From an uncultured Bdellovibrionales bacterium (GTDB lineage Bacteria > Bdellovibrionota > Bdellovibrionia > Bdellovibrionales > UBA1609), in contig CAILEP010000030.1 of the NCBI GenBank assembly GCA_903833275.1, forward strand, positions 21,846 to 85,845: a DNA stretch of 64,000 nucleotides. The letters run 5' to 3'. How positions within the stretch are numbered: the stretch's first letter is position 1; each line of letters begins with the position of its first letter. Below the pieces are notes generated by a model. It was given only the letters and a program-made list of their open reading frames with translations, was not told the DNA's origin and ran no database searches. Shown one piece after another: positions 54,550 through 63,322 of this stretch. Position numbers and translations under genes: made by a program.

Positions 54550-55149
54550 TTATTCGCACCAGTCGGATGGCACAACTATTTTTTTCACTTCGCCCGCGTG
54601 AAGGCCAAGCGAAAAGGGTGGGCTCGAAAGTATAAATCGTGATTCTTTGGCCGTCGAGGTTGCGAGAAAACGAATCTGCCCGTAGCCCTTGTCGTCGGTC
54701 TGTGATTCGTCGAGATGGCTGCCAACCTTCATGTGAAGCGGTTTAAGGGCAAAGGGCGTTAGGATGTGATTGGTGTTTTGAACGGTGCCTTCGCTATCGC
54801 GACAGACCACTTGAAAATTAATAATAGTAAAAAGCTCCCGCTCGCACGTTTTGGTCTTGTACCCATACAGGCAAGGATTAAAACTTTTTTCGTGAAAGCC
54901 GAGTTTGTAAAACTTGTCGTCTAGATTCAATCGACGCTCGATATCGACTATATCGATTCGGTCTTTTTCTGCTTTTTTTTCTTGGGCAGTGGGCGAGGTC
55001 GCCTCGGCCCCCTGTTTTTCGAGATTGGGTTGCCAAAGGATTCGCTCAGATGGCTTTGTCTCTTTTGCCGGTTGTGGTGTGACCTCTTGGTGGGCGCAGG
55101 CCGATAGAGTGAGTAGTGCCGTCGAAATTAAAAATTTACTAATCTTCAT
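54550..55149 (-). CDS. Lipoprotein of unknown function
   Basis: This 199-residue protein has a lipoprotein signal with lipobox LSAC (Cys18), a Lys/Glu/Pro-rich tether (about 20-65) and a compact C-terminal domain with Cys in NPCLYGYKTKTCERE, VVCRD and the terminal WCE. No family is recognised. The long tether suggests the domain stands off from the membrane. It lies 39 bases from the start of the cupin-like gene on the same strand and could be cotranscribed with it. Confidence 0.65.
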   Translation of the reverse strand: MKISKFLISTALLTLSACAHQEVTPQPAKETKPSERILWQPNLEKQGAEATSPTAQEKKAEKDRIDIVDIERRLNLDDKFYKLGFHEKSFNPCLYGYKTKTCERELFTIINFQVVCRDSEGTVQNTNHILTPFALKPLHMKVGSHLDESQTDDKGYGQIRFLATSTAKESRFILSSPPFSLGLHAGEVKKIVVPSDWCE

Positions 55150-55264
55150 ATCTAATTAGAGTGACCAACCGATTTGATTGTCAACTTAGGCGAGGGTAAC
55201 CAACCTAAGGTCGAAACGAGCCGCAAAATTTGACAGCAACTTTGCCATCCGCTAGCGTGTCGGC

Positions 55265-56176
55265 ATGCAAATTGAGAGTAATTTTATAATTGAAGCTGAG
55301 AGATGTCTTTCGTGCCAATCGGTCAATCGTAAGCTGCGCTACCGAAAATTGAGTAAGTTGATAGGGCTCGAAGCTCAGATATTTAAGTGCGGTGACTGTG
55401 GGTTGGTCTACTCGGGTTCTACTTTGACTGATGAGGGGGCGACAAAATTTTACGAGCGCAAACACTCAGGCAGCAATTACGCCGAATATGCTAAATTCGA
55501 CGCAATTAAAATTGGGCAATTCACCAGTCGGTATCTGAAGCTTGAGCGGCAATTGGGTCATCGCCCAGGGTCCGTTCTTGATTTGGGTTGCGGTGAGGGG
55601 CAGGCCCTCGAGGCCGCTGAGAATCTTGGCTGGGACATTACTGGGGTTGAAATTTCGCCGGCGGCGGTTGAAAAATCACGCAACAAGGGGTTCAAAAACG
55701 TTTTCTGTAGCCCACTCGAACAACTGGATGACTTAGGTATTGGGTCTTTCGATATCATTTCACTATTTGATGTATTAGATCACGTGCGCCGGCCAGTCGA
55801 AGTGTTGACGGCGGCGCGCCGACATCTGTCGCCGAATGGTCTATTGCATTTGGATGTGTGTGATATCAGTTCGATCTATTCTCTCTTAATGGGTGAAAGC
55901 TACACCCATTTGGTGCCCTTCGAACACCTGACCTTCTTTGATCCAAAAACTTTGCGAGCCACGCTGAATCGCTGTGGTTTCGAGGTCCTGCATTTGGGCG
56001 GCTGCCCTCGGCCCGTCTCTCTTGATTTCTTAAAGATGACATTGAAAACGTTTAATCCAATACTGGCAAAGCCGGTTGAACTATTGGCAAATATCTTGCC
56101 GAATAAATTGAACTCAATGGCATTGCAAATCCCGGTTGGTATTATTTCGGCGACCGCGCGCTTGGCGTCAGTCTAA
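55265..56176 (+). CDS. Class I SAM methyltransferase with N-terminal zinc ribbon
   Basis: This 303-residue protein starts with a zinc-ribbon pair (CLSCQS and FKCGDCGLVYSG, about 14-50). A Rossmann methyltransferase core follows, with motif I VLDLGCGEGQALEAA, an acidic end of strand two in ITGVEISPAAVEKS, and ISLFDVLDHVRRPVEVL as motif IV region. This Zn-ribbon plus Methyltransf_23 layout is common among enzymes for sugar, lipid or secondary metabolite methylation. No cluster indicates the substrate. The ribosome binding site is weak. Confidence 0.8.
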   Translation: MQIESNFIIEAERCLSCQSVNRKLRYRKLSKLIGLEAQIFKCGDCGLVYSGSTLTDEGATKFYERKHSGSNYAEYAKFDAIKIGQFTSRYLKLERQLGHRPGSVLDLGCGEGQALEAAENLGWDITGVEISPAAVEKSRNKGFKNVFCSPLEQLDDLGIGSFDIISLFDVLDHVRRPVEVLTAARRHLSPNGLLHLDVCDISSIYSLLMGESYTHLVPFEHLTFFDPKTLRATLNRCGFEVLHLGGCPRPVSLDFLKMTLKTFNPILAKPVELLANILPNKLNSMALQIPVGIISATARLASV

Positions 56177-56202
56177 AATTTAGAGATCTTCATGCTTTAA
56201 AA

Positions 56203-56397
56203 ATGAGATTTACATTAGAGGGCCCATTGGCCCTGGTCGTTCTTGCCCCGGTTATTCTTAACATTTTTCTAGTCCACGCGTTTATGCAGCCGAGTGGCCT
56301 AGTCTTGGCAGTGGTGCTGGGGGCTTTTGAGGTCTACCTCGCGTTCTTTTCTGCGGAGTACAGCCCGACAATCAAGCAGCTCTTTCGGCGTCGCTAG
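56203..56397 (+). CDS. Short membrane protein, probably a C-terminal DoxX-like fragment
   Basis: This 64-residue frame begins RFTLEGPLALVVLAPVILNIFLVHAFMQPSGL and has two hydrophobic segments. It resembles the last half of DoxX-like small membrane proteins of about 130 residues, which continue into a short basic tail as here. The usual N-terminal half is missing: only 26 bases separate it from the preceding methyltransferase, and no in-frame continuation exists upstream. It may be a decayed remnant or an independent short protein. Confidence 0.45.
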   Translation: MRFTLEGPLALVVLAPVILNIFLVHAFMQPSGLVLAVVLGAFEVYLAFFSAEYSPTIKQLFRRR

Positions 56398-56454
56398 GGT
56401 GCCCCTAAATCTGCCTTTGACCAGAATCAGTTGGTCGAGCTATATAAATCAGCT

Positions 56455-57699
56455 ATGGCAAAAAAAACTACCCCCGATCTATTTAACGACCCAGTTAAGG
56501 CTAAATCACAAGACTTCGCGACGATGTTCGAAAGTTCTTTGGCGAAATCGACCAAGGTTTTAAACGTTGGTGATTTGATTAAGGCCGAAATATTGAGCAT
56601 AGGCAGAAGCGAATCTTTTGTTTCAACTGGCACTCCTCGCGATGCGGTTCTTCTCAATGCCGATCTTTTGGATGAGAATAACGCTTTGAAATTTAAAGTG
56701 GGCGACCAAATTGAAGTGATTGTACTTCGCGCCAATGCCGACGAAATTCGGGTAACCCGCAAGGGTTCGAAATCGGCCCCTGTCGATTTTGATAGCATTG
56801 AAGATGCGTATGATATGGAGCTCCCGGTTGAAGGCAAGGTCACCGAGGTCATTAATGGCGGCTATCGCGTGAGCGTACAGGGCCAGTCGGCGTTTTGCCC
56901 TATTAGTCAGTTGGGGGTTCCGTTTGGTCAGGATGCCAGCGAATTTATCGGCAAGAAATTTGAATTTCTCATCACCCAGTTTGATGCGCGCAAAAAGAAC
57001 ATCGTCGTGTCTCGCCGAAAACTATTGAATCAACAGAAGGTCGAAGGCGAAAGCGTTTGGCTACAGTCCCATAAAGTCGGTGATATCGTTGAGGGCCGAG
57101 TGACGCGCACTGAACAGTTTGGCGCGTTTGTAGCGTTGGGCAGTGGTGTCGAAGGCTTGGTTCACGTTTCTGAAATTGGTTTTATGAGACTAAAGCACGC
57201 CGCCGACGGGGTGCGTGTGGGTGACCCGGTTCAAGTTAAAATATTGAAAATTGAAGAAGAAGAAACTCGCGTAAAAATCGGTTTGTCTATTAAACAAGCG
57301 GGCGGGGTCAGCGACCCCTGGGCTCAAGTTCTTCAGAGCTTTCCGGTTGGGGCCATTGTGGATGGCACAGTTGATAAAAAAGAAGTCTATGGCCTTTTTG
57401 TTGTGCTCGCCCCGGGCTTCAATGGCCTGCTGCCAAAATCAAAATGGCGTGATGCTGAAGACCCCAAGAAATATGAAAATCTAAAAAAGGGCGACGCGGT
57501 TAAAGTGCGGGTAGATGAAGTTAAATTCGAAGAGCGAAAAATTTCATTGGGCCTACCGACAGAGGCCGAAGACAACTCTTGGCGCGAGCACCATTCGAAC
57601 CAATCGATCGGTGGCGCGCTCGGCAGTTCTCTCGCTGCAGCTTTTGCTAATTTAAACGCAAAGACTGACGTTAAGACGAGTGTTAAGCCGAAGCGTTGA
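56455..57699 (+). CDS. S1-repeat RNA-binding protein (ribosomal protein S1-like)
   Basis: This 414-residue cytoplasmic protein has four S1/OB-fold repeats at about 38-105, 120-190, 205-275 and 292-368. The third is the most canonical (VEGRVTRTEQFGAFVALGSGVEGLVHVSEI). Ribosomal S1 usually has six repeats and more than 540 residues, so this is either a shortened S1-like factor or an additional paralogue. It may bind mRNA in translation or stability. The start at 56455 lacks a strong Shine-Dalgarno, as in many S1-type genes. The first repeat is degenerate. Confidence 0.85.
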   Translation: MAKKTTPDLFNDPVKAKSQDFATMFESSLAKSTKVLNVGDLIKAEILSIGRSESFVSTGTPRDAVLLNADLLDENNALKFKVGDQIEVIVLRANADEIRVTRKGSKSAPVDFDSIEDAYDMELPVEGKVTEVINGGYRVSVQGQSAFCPISQLGVPFGQDASEFIGKKFEFLITQFDARKKNIVVSRRKLLNQQKVEGESVWLQSHKVGDIVEGRVTRTEQFGAFVALGSGVEGLVHVSEIGFMRLKHAADGVRVGDPVQVKILKIEEEETRVKIGLSIKQAGGVSDPWAQVLQSFPVGAIVDGTVDKKEVYGLFVVLAPGFNGLLPKSKWRDAEDPKKYENLKKGDAVKVRVDEVKFEERKISLGLPTEAEDNSWREHHSNQSIGGALGSSLAAAFANLNAKTDVKTSVKPKR

Positions 57700-57726
57700 T
57701 TCGCCTTAGGGCTTAGCTAGCATCAA

Positions 57727-58950
57727 TTACTTTTTTCTTCGCGGGGTGTATTGGCTTTCTTCGAAGGCCAACATTTCGGCAATATCCATTTTTTCGATTT
57801 CTTTCTCGGTGGCCACCGGTATCGTTAAATCAAATCTCATTTCAGTAATTTTGGTTTGAATAAATTCTTCGACAGCCGCCAATTTTTCTTTCTCTTCGGG
57901 GCTAACAAATGAATACGCATCACCTTTGGCAAAGCCGCGACCAGTGCGCCCAATCCGATGGACATAATTTTCGGCAATATCGGGTACATCATAATTTATC
58001 ACGTGCGTTATGCCGGGCAAATCAATGCCTCGAGCCGAAAGATCTGTAGCAACCAAAACAATGTTTTGTTCTGAGCGAAAACGCTCAAGATTCTTATCGC
58101 GATCATCTTGATGTAAGCCCCCGTGAAGGCCGACGGCCGTCAGCTCTTGCTTAGTCAGATGGGCGATAACTCTCTCTGCCCGAACCTGAGTTCTGACAAA
58201 GACGATCATTTTTGAATCAGGATTTCGTTTAATCACATTCACCAGCAAATGCCGTTTGTCGTCCATTGGCACATTGACGATGTAATGGGTGACGTTTTTC
58301 GAAACGAATTCTTCGGGCGAAACTTGAATTCGCAGAGCATTTGAGCGAATTAAGTCGTAAGCGGTGCTTTTAATTTCTTTATTAATCGTGGCAGAAAAAA
58401 ACAAGGTTTGATGCTTGCTAATCAGCTTTCGCTTAACGCTGATGATATCGCCCAAGAAACCCAAGGCCATCATCTTGTCGGCTTCGTCGAGAACCAGAGT
58501 TCGCACGGCACCAATATCAATGTGACCATTTCGAATTAAGTCGAACATGCGGCCCGGGGTGGCAACGAGTATGTCAACGCCACCAGCCAATTGCGCAATT
58601 TGCGGGTCTTTATCAATGCCACCATAAATTGAATAGTTCGTGGCCTCGGTGTTGACTGAAAGCTGCGAGAAGACTTTGCCGATCTGCTGCGCCAGTTCGC
58701 GAGTCGGCACCAGCACCAAGCATTTAATGCCTTTGCTTCGGGTTTTTTCATTTTGATCATGTATGCGCGAGATAATCGGTATCGCAAAGGCCGCTGTTTT
58801 GCCGGTGCCGGTTTGGGCAATCGCCAAAACATCTTCGTCATTCATAATCGCCGGGATGGTCTTAAACTGAATGTCTGTCGTGCGAAAGTAACCATTGTTC
58901 TCTAAATTTTGAACAATCTGGCGGGCAATATTGTATTTTTCAAATCTCAT
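57727..58950 (-). CDS. rhlE: DEAD-box RNA helicase (RhlE-like)
   Basis: This 407-residue helicase carries Q motif and AIAQTGTGKTAAF (I), VPTRELAQQI (Ia), TPGRM (Ib), LVLDEADKM (II), FSATI (III), VATDLSARGIDL (V) and HRIGRTGR (VI). The C-terminal extension is short and ends in basic residues (TPRRKK), consistent with RhlE-type proteins in ribosome maturation. It is the second DEAD-box gene within 6 kb. AGGAC precedes the ATG. It converges on the S1-repeat gene. Confidence 0.9.
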   Translation of the reverse strand: MRFEKYNIARQIVQNLENNGYFRTTDIQFKTIPAIMNDEDVLAIAQTGTGKTAAFAIPIISRIHDQNEKTRSKGIKCLVLVPTRELAQQIGKVFSQLSVNTEATNYSIYGGIDKDPQIAQLAGGVDILVATPGRMFDLIRNGHIDIGAVRTLVLDEADKMMALGFLGDIISVKRKLISKHQTLFFSATINKEIKSTAYDLIRSNALRIQVSPEEFVSKNVTHYIVNVPMDDKRHLLVNVIKRNPDSKMIVFVRTQVRAERVIAHLTKQELTAVGLHGGLHQDDRDKNLERFRSEQNIVLVATDLSARGIDLPGITHVINYDVPDIAENYVHRIGRTGRGFAKGDAYSFVSPEEKEKLAAVEEFIQTKITEMRFDLTIPVATEKEIEKMDIAEMLAFEESQYTPRRKK

Positions 58951-59045
58951 TTAGGGTGTCCTGCAAGTATTAGAATGACGCTTGATATACCACAACGCTC
59001 GTTTGGGTGTCCAAATAAAGACTTGGTAAGAATTACCTGCGAGAG

Positions 59046-59474
59046 CTACCTCTTGCAGTAATAGACGCCCTCGAAAATGGCCGGCGTGGCGGCCTCTTTG
59101 GCATAGTACTTATGACGGTCACAGCTCGGGCATTTGATGGGCTCGAGCGCGCCCTCTTTGGTGTACCCGTCGGGGCACTTGGTTTTCTTGTCCTGGGTGA
59201 AGGGCTTTTGGCAGTTCGACGAGTGAAATTGGCACATCACTTCATCATTGAGTCGCGCGCACTCGGTGTTGACCTCGGTCGATTTTAACCGGCAACCCAT
59301 GGCCAGAAGTTGGGCGATGGCTTCAGCCTTGCAGCTCGACACGGTCGTGACACTTTCGATGCAGTTAAATTTCAATATAGTTCGATCTGCGTCGTTGGCG
59401 TCGTCGGCAAAAACGATGGGGTTCACCAAATAAAAAACGGCAAAACAGACTAAGTTAATAAATTTTATTTTCAT
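59046..59474 (-). CDS. Small exported Cys-rich protein
   Basis: This 142-residue protein has a signal peptide (MKIKFINLVCFAVFYLVNPIVFA) and about ten Cys in the mature part, including CKAEAIAQLL, GCRLK, TECARL, MCQFHSSNCQ, KCPDGY, KCPSCD and the terminal YYCKR. The spacing suggests several disulfides and possibly a zinc-like CxxC. No family is recognised. The ATG gives a typical signal peptide; a GTG three codons upstream is close to AGGGC and is possible. Confidence 0.6.
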   Translation of the reverse strand: MKIKFINLVCFAVFYLVNPIVFADDANDADRTILKFNCIESVTTVSSCKAEAIAQLLAMGCRLKSTEVNTECARLNDEVMCQFHSSNCQKPFTQDKKTKCPDGYTKEGALEPIKCPSCDRHKYYAKEAATPAIFEGVYYCKR

Positions 59475-59588
59475 TTTAATCACGAGCCCTCGGGTTCTAA
59501 AAAATGCCTGCGGCAAGCGTATCACCGATTTTACTTTTCTGCGAAAAAGAACTGGCAGGGGGCGCGGCTAAGTTATCGATTTCTTTGT

Positions 59589-59624
59589 ATTGAAAACTGA
59601 CGCCCCTCGCCTGTAGTTTTCAAT
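59589..59624. promoter_or_regulatory. 10-bp inverted repeat upstream of the exported protein at 59707
   Basis: ATTGAAAACT (59589-59598) and AGTTTTCAAT (59615-59624) are perfectly complementary, with a 16-base C-rich loop. The element lies 82 bases before the ATG in a divergent region of 232 bases. It could be an operator or a 5' leader hairpin. Confidence 0.4.
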
Positions 59625-59706
59625 TTGCTAAGCGGTTTCTGTTCTGGCATCGTTTTGGTAACGAAATAGATAAACCAATTCTTGTATTTAACAAGGAGCA
59701 ACACTT

Positions 59707-60339
59707 ATGTTTTTATCCCGTCTTATCTTGGCATTCTTTTCTCTCACGTTTTCTCTTACTTTAGCCCTTGCGGCAAATGCAGCCCCAACGCGAGCGAGCA
59801 CAGCAGCAGTCGATGAAGGCCCCACTTTTCTTAATGGGTTTTGGCGCGGCCGAGGTGCCGTGATTCGCGATGGCGCCTTAACTCAGTGTTTCTACGTTTT
59901 AACCGAATTTAGAGTGAAAGATAATGCATACGACAATCCTGGTTTTAAACGAAAATGCTTAACGGCAAAAGGCCAAGCAGACAAGGCCGACCACACCAAT
60001 GACCCTGATGGGCTTAATGTTAAAATTGAAAATCTTCCGCCAGTTTCGGTTACCGCAAAAGACGGAAAGCTAAGTTTTGGTGAAATGCTCGTGGGTACTT
60101 ACACCAAAGACTCGGTTGATGTGCGATTTGAATTGCCGTCAGATGAAGTTCCGGATGGTACGTATATTTGGCATGGGCACTTCACACTAGTGGATGGCGC
60201 ACTTGTCACCCAAGAAGATTCGGTCATTCTCGACGCCAAGAAAAATATTGTGAAAAAGAATATCATTTATGGTGGGGTACTAGAGCTCGACAATGGCTCA
60301 CCCGAAGAACTTGAAAAAGAGTTGAAAGACCCAAAGTAG
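59707..60339 (+). CDS. Exported protein of unknown function
   Basis: This 210-residue protein has a signal peptide (cleavage near ANAA, residue 25). The mature domain has a beta-rich look, with FWRGRGAVIRDG near the start, reminiscent of lipocalin-like GxW strands, and two Cys (QCFYV and RKCLT) that could pair. The acidic tail (ELEKELKDPK) is probably flexible. No family is assigned. AAGGAG lies eight bases before the ATG. Confidence 0.6.
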   Translation: MFLSRLILAFFSLTFSLTLALAANAAPTRASTAAVDEGPTFLNGFWRGRGAVIRDGALTQCFYVLTEFRVKDNAYDNPGFKRKCLTAKGQADKADHTNDPDGLNVKIENLPPVSVTAKDGKLSFGEMLVGTYTKDSVDVRFELPSDEVPDGTYIWHGHFTLVDGALVTQEDSVILDAKKNIVKKNIIYGGVLELDNGSPEELEKELKDPK

Positions 60340-60367
60340 AAATTTATATCGCAGTAGAGTAGCTCGA

Positions 60368-60389
60368 AGCGCCGGGTTCTACCGGCGCT
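60368..60389. terminator. Strong hairpin between convergent genes
   Basis: AGCGCCGG and CCGGCGCT pair perfectly over eight bases with a six-base loop, 29 bases after the stop codon of the exported protein and touching the stop codon of the convergent small gene. A run of eight T on the plus strand comes only 13 bases later, so it is a stable structure but an imperfect intrinsic terminator. Confidence 0.45.
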
Positions 60390-60570
60390 ATTGGTCGGCC
60401 ATTTTTTTTAAAACCATTTCAATTGTTTCGGCGTCGATATGCGCGTGCTTCATCAACGATTTCGCTCGCCCAAAATCGTCAGAATCAACGGCATCAAAAA
60501 AGTCTTCGACTTTGTTGGTCTCGGCTAGTTTTTCAAGAACCAGAGTGCCTTCGAAATCAGATTCATCCAT
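60388..60570 (-). CDS. Small acidic cytoplasmic protein
   Basis: This 60-residue protein has no signal peptide. It is rich in Asp, Glu and Lys and predicted mostly helical (LEKLAETNKVEDFFDAVDSDDF, then SLMKHAHIDAETIEMVLKKM). No family is recognised. I chose the ATG at 60570; a start nine codons upstream is less likely. A regulatory or adaptor role is possible but not shown. Confidence 0.5.
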   Translation of the reverse strand: MDESDFEGTLVLEKLAETNKVEDFFDAVDSDDFGRAKSLMKHAHIDAETIEMVLKKMADQ

Positions 60571-60761
60571 GTGGCAACTCTTTATGAGTGATAACACGTT
60601 AATGTTCAGTTACCGATATGATTGCATCTAAAAGGAAACCGGTCAAATTTACGGTCCAAATGCTAAAAATTTGTCGGGCAGCTAAGCAAACCTCTATACG
60701 AAATGACTGAGGCCGATATTGAGTCTAGGCTCATCTCTTAGAAGGGATGCCTCAATATTTT

Positions 60762-61289
60762 ATGAGCAAGCTCAATCCAAAAATTTTACTTTCCGTCTGG
60801 GTTTACTTGGGGTGGTTTGGCTGCGTGTATTTTGGAAGGTTAGGTTGGGCCTTTGCATCCCTGATATTTCCTTTAATTTCTTGGGTTTTGATGAGGCTCA
60901 GTTTTGGCCTCAACCGTCAGAGGGTATTTCAACTTTTGTTTCTTTTTTATATAGGGGTCTCTTTTGATTACGGTTGCGCGTACTTCAATTTGATCGAATT
61001 AAACCCCTCGTCAGATATTGGTTGGCTGCCAGTTTGGTTAATTTCACTGTGGCTGCTTTTTATTTCTTCAATCCCACTCATTCAGAGTCTTTTTCAAAAG
61101 AAATATTTTTTAGCTTCTTTGCTTGGTGCTATATTTGGCCCGCTGAGCTATCGGGCCGGGGCTCAGTTTGGTGTACTGATAATGAATGGCACCGTTGCAC
61201 TTATCGTCTATGGTGTCTTTTGGGCGATCTATATTCCGGCCGCAATTTTTTGGTTAGGACGAAAGGGTGTAGAAAGTGAAAATACTTGA
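60762..61289 (+). CDS. DUF2878-like membrane protein
   Basis: This 175-residue protein has about six hydrophobic segments and the opening YLGWFGCVYFGRLGWAF, which resembles the start of DUF2878 inner-membrane proteins. The function of the family is unknown. ATGs at 60747 and 60762 are both possible; the second fits the family N-terminus better. The next gene (SDR) starts within its last 14 bases, so the two are probably translated together, with lipocalin following. Confidence 0.6.
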   Translation: MSKLNPKILLSVWVYLGWFGCVYFGRLGWAFASLIFPLISWVLMRLSFGLNRQRVFQLLFLFYIGVSFDYGCAYFNLIELNPSSDIGWLPVWLISLWLLFISSIPLIQSLFQKKYFLASLLGAIFGPLSYRAGAQFGVLIMNGTVALIVYGVFWAIYIPAAIFWLGRKGVESENT

Positions 61290-62049
61290 TTCAAAAGTTT
61301 TGATCACGGGTTCTAACCGCGGGATTGGGTTGGCGTTGGCCCAAGAGTTGGCAAAGCGCAATTCACATCTGCATTTGCAAATGCGATCAGAATCGCCAGC
61401 CCTCGCGAATGAACTCTTAAAAATGGGGGCCGCTTCAGTCAAAATTTGGTTGATCGACTTAAGCGATCGCAGCCAAATTGAAAAATGGCTGCCGAGCCTT
61501 CTAAAAGAAAAAATAGATATCTTGATAAACAATGCCGGCCAACTAACGGGTGGGCTGCTCGAAAATCAAAAAATTGAAGAAATTTACTCTATGTTTCAGG
61601 TCAATATAAATGCCCTAGTGCATTTAACCCACGGCCTTCTACCGGGTATGATTGAGCGAGCGCACGGTAAAATCGTAAATCACTCAAGCGTTTCGGCGCT
61701 CATGCACTTTCCGTGTGCTTCGACTTATGCGGCTTCAAAGGCCGCCGTTTTAGCGTTCAGCGATTGTTTGCAGATAGAACTTCAAGGCACTGGCGTTTCA
61801 ACCTTATGCCTCGTCACCCCCGGTGTCCAAACCCGCATGTTTGGTGAGATTGAAAAAAAGTATGGGCAAAATTTCGAAGTCCCTAGAGACTCAATCTCGC
61901 CCGAGGTCTACGCAGGTCAGATTTGCGATGCGATTGAAAATGATCAAGTGACCTTAAGCCCATCCGGTGCCACCGGTCTAGGGCTCGCCGTTGCTCGGCA
62001 TTGGCCTTCGCTCTTTCGGCGCGCTGCCACCGCGCGCTTTCACAGGTAG
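61276..62049 (+). CDS. Short-chain dehydrogenase/reductase
   Basis: This 257-residue NAD(P)-dependent oxidoreductase has the cofactor motif TGSNRGIGLALA, the NNAG stretch at 85-88, and the catalytic set Ser137/Ser138, Tyr151 and Lys155 in VNHSSVS...STYAASKAA. The C-terminus ends in a basic segment close to the membrane. The substrate is unknown. The GTG start has AGGGTG upstream. The lipocalin start follows seven bases after the stop codon. Confidence 0.87.
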   Translation: MKILDSKVLITGSNRGIGLALAQELAKRNSHLHLQMRSESPALANELLKMGAASVKIWLIDLSDRSQIEKWLPSLLKEKIDILINNAGQLTGGLLENQKIEEIYSMFQVNINALVHLTHGLLPGMIERAHGKIVNHSSVSALMHFPCASTYAASKAAVLAFSDCLQIELQGTGVSTLCLVTPGVQTRMFGEIEKKYGQNFEVPRDSISPEVYAGQICDAIENDQVTLSPSGATGLGLAVARHWPSLFRRAATARFHR

Positions 62050-62056
62050 AAAATTT

Positions 62057-62593
62057 ATGAAATTAATTTTAAGTGTGATACTAACTTTTGCGACCCTAGG
62101 TTGCAGCACGACAGGAAGCAGCGTGAATACCGTAAAAAAAGTTGAAATTGAAAAATTCATGGGTGATTGGTACGTTTTAGCCGGGCGATTCACTTTTTTA
62201 GAAGTGGATGTGCATAACGGTTTAGAAAAATACACTTGGAATCAAGACCAAAAGCGTATCGACGTCGAGTTCACCTATAATAAGGGCGCGGTGGGTGGCC
62301 CGCAAAAATCAATCCCGCAAAAAGCCTGGATATATAACCAAGAGACCAAGGCGCACTGGAAAGTTTCTCCGTTTTGGCCGCTCAAGTTTGATTATCTGAT
62401 TGTGGAGTTAGATGAGAACTATCGTTGGACGGCCATTGGGGTTCCGGATCAGAAATATTTGTGGATAATGGCGCGCGATTGGAGAAACCCCGAGGGCACT
62501 ATTCAAGAGGCGATTAAGCGTCTTGAGGCGAAGGGTTACGACACCAAAAATTTAGTTCGCGTCCCACAGCAGTGGCCGGTTGCGGCTCATTAA
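62057..62593 (+). CDS. blc: Outer-membrane lipocalin (Blc-type)
   Basis: This 178-residue lipoprotein has lipobox ATLGC (Cys16) and the lipocalin start motif FMGDWYVLAGRFTFLE with its GxW. Further lipocalin strands follow (IDVEFTYNKGAVGGPQK, then KFDYLIVELDENYRWTAIGVPDQKYLWIMAR). Blc proteins bind lysophospholipids or fatty acids and support envelope maintenance. The SDR gene directly upstream could be functionally linked, for example in lipid metabolism, but this is inference. AGGTAG precedes the ATG. Confidence 0.9.
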   Translation: MKLILSVILTFATLGCSTTGSSVNTVKKVEIEKFMGDWYVLAGRFTFLEVDVHNGLEKYTWNQDQKRIDVEFTYNKGAVGGPQKSIPQKAWIYNQETKAHWKVSPFWPLKFDYLIVELDENYRWTAIGVPDQKYLWIMARDWRNPEGTIQEAIKRLEAKGYDTKNLVRVPQQWPVAAH

Positions 62594-62594
62594 T

Positions 62595-62672
62595 TCAGAT
62601 CCTGACCTCGACTCCACCGGGTGGTCTGCCCAGCCGATGGTCGAAGTGCTCGTGACTTGGGTCTGATTTTTT
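62595..62672 (+). terminator. Candidate structured terminator after the lipocalin gene
   Basis: TCAGATCC (62595-62602) can pair with GGGTCTGA (62659-62666) with one G-T pair. Inside are smaller hairpins such as CCACC/GGTGG, and six T follow the outer stem. The long distance between the arms makes it weaker than a simple terminator. Confidence 0.35.
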
Positions 62673-62703
62673 CTTACCATGAACCTAAGTCAAGGGGGTC
62701 GTC

Positions 62704-63279
62704 ATGCGAGTTATTATTTTTGTTTTTCTGTGTTTTTTGGGTGTTCAGGCCTCTGCGGATATCTATCTCGAGCCCTACGTTGGCTTTATGGAGGGCACGG
62801 TTAAAGCTGATGAAACCGTAACCCTATTGGGCCAGAGTATACCATTATCTGCCTCGCAAAACGAGCACGGTACGCTCTTTGGTGCTAAGCTCGGGCTCTC
62901 TTATTTTGGTTTATCTTTTGGTGGTGAGTATATGGGTGGTCAGCCCGTTAGCGGTGGCAGCGGTGCGCCACTGAATGACATTGGCGCGTTCGTCGGTTTC
63001 ACCTTCCCGGTGTTTTTGAAGATCAGTGCTGCTTACTTTTTTTCGAGCACATTGGGTAACGTTAGCGAAACGGACGCGAATAACATTGAATTTACGGAAA
63101 AAGCAAAGGGCAAGGGTTATAAGGTGTCGTTGGGTTTTACCTTCTTGCCCTTAATTGTGATCAACTTGGATTATATCGCCCACGTCTGGGACAACATCCC
63201 ACTCGAGGCAACCGTTACGGCCTATAAAATAACTGACACCGCCGGGATGCTCAGCCTTAGTTTGCCGCTCAGTTTTTAA
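62704..63279 (+). CDS. Exported beta-barrel outer-membrane protein
   Basis: This 191-residue protein has a signal peptide (cleavage after ASA, residue 18) and eight or so amphipathic strands with alternating hydrophobic residues (FGAKLGLSYFGLSFGGEYMG; DIGAFVGFTFPVFLKISAAYFF), ending in SLSLPLSF with the C-terminal Phe expected of BAM substrates. It resembles small OmpW/OmpA-type barrels. No pore or receptor role can be assigned. AAGGGGG precedes the ATG, and a clear terminator follows. Confidence 0.75.
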   Translation: MRVIIFVFLCFLGVQASADIYLEPYVGFMEGTVKADETVTLLGQSIPLSASQNEHGTLFGAKLGLSYFGLSFGGEYMGGQPVSGGSGAPLNDIGAFVGFTFPVFLKISAAYFFSSTLGNVSETDANNIEFTEKAKGKGYKVSLGFTFLPLIVINLDYIAHVWDNIPLEATVTAYKITDTAGMLSLSLPLSF

Positions 63280-63294
63280 TTTTCTGTGAGCCAT

Positions 63295-63317
63295 AGTCGG
63301 CTGCGACTCTTTTTTTT
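63295..63317 (+). terminator. Intrinsic terminator after the barrel protein
   Basis: AGTCG and CGACT pair around a four-base loop and run into a tract of eight T, 16 bases after the stop codon at 63279. It also lies just past the 3' end of the convergent DKNYY-like fragment. Confidence 0.55.
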
Positions 63318-63322
63318 GCTAT

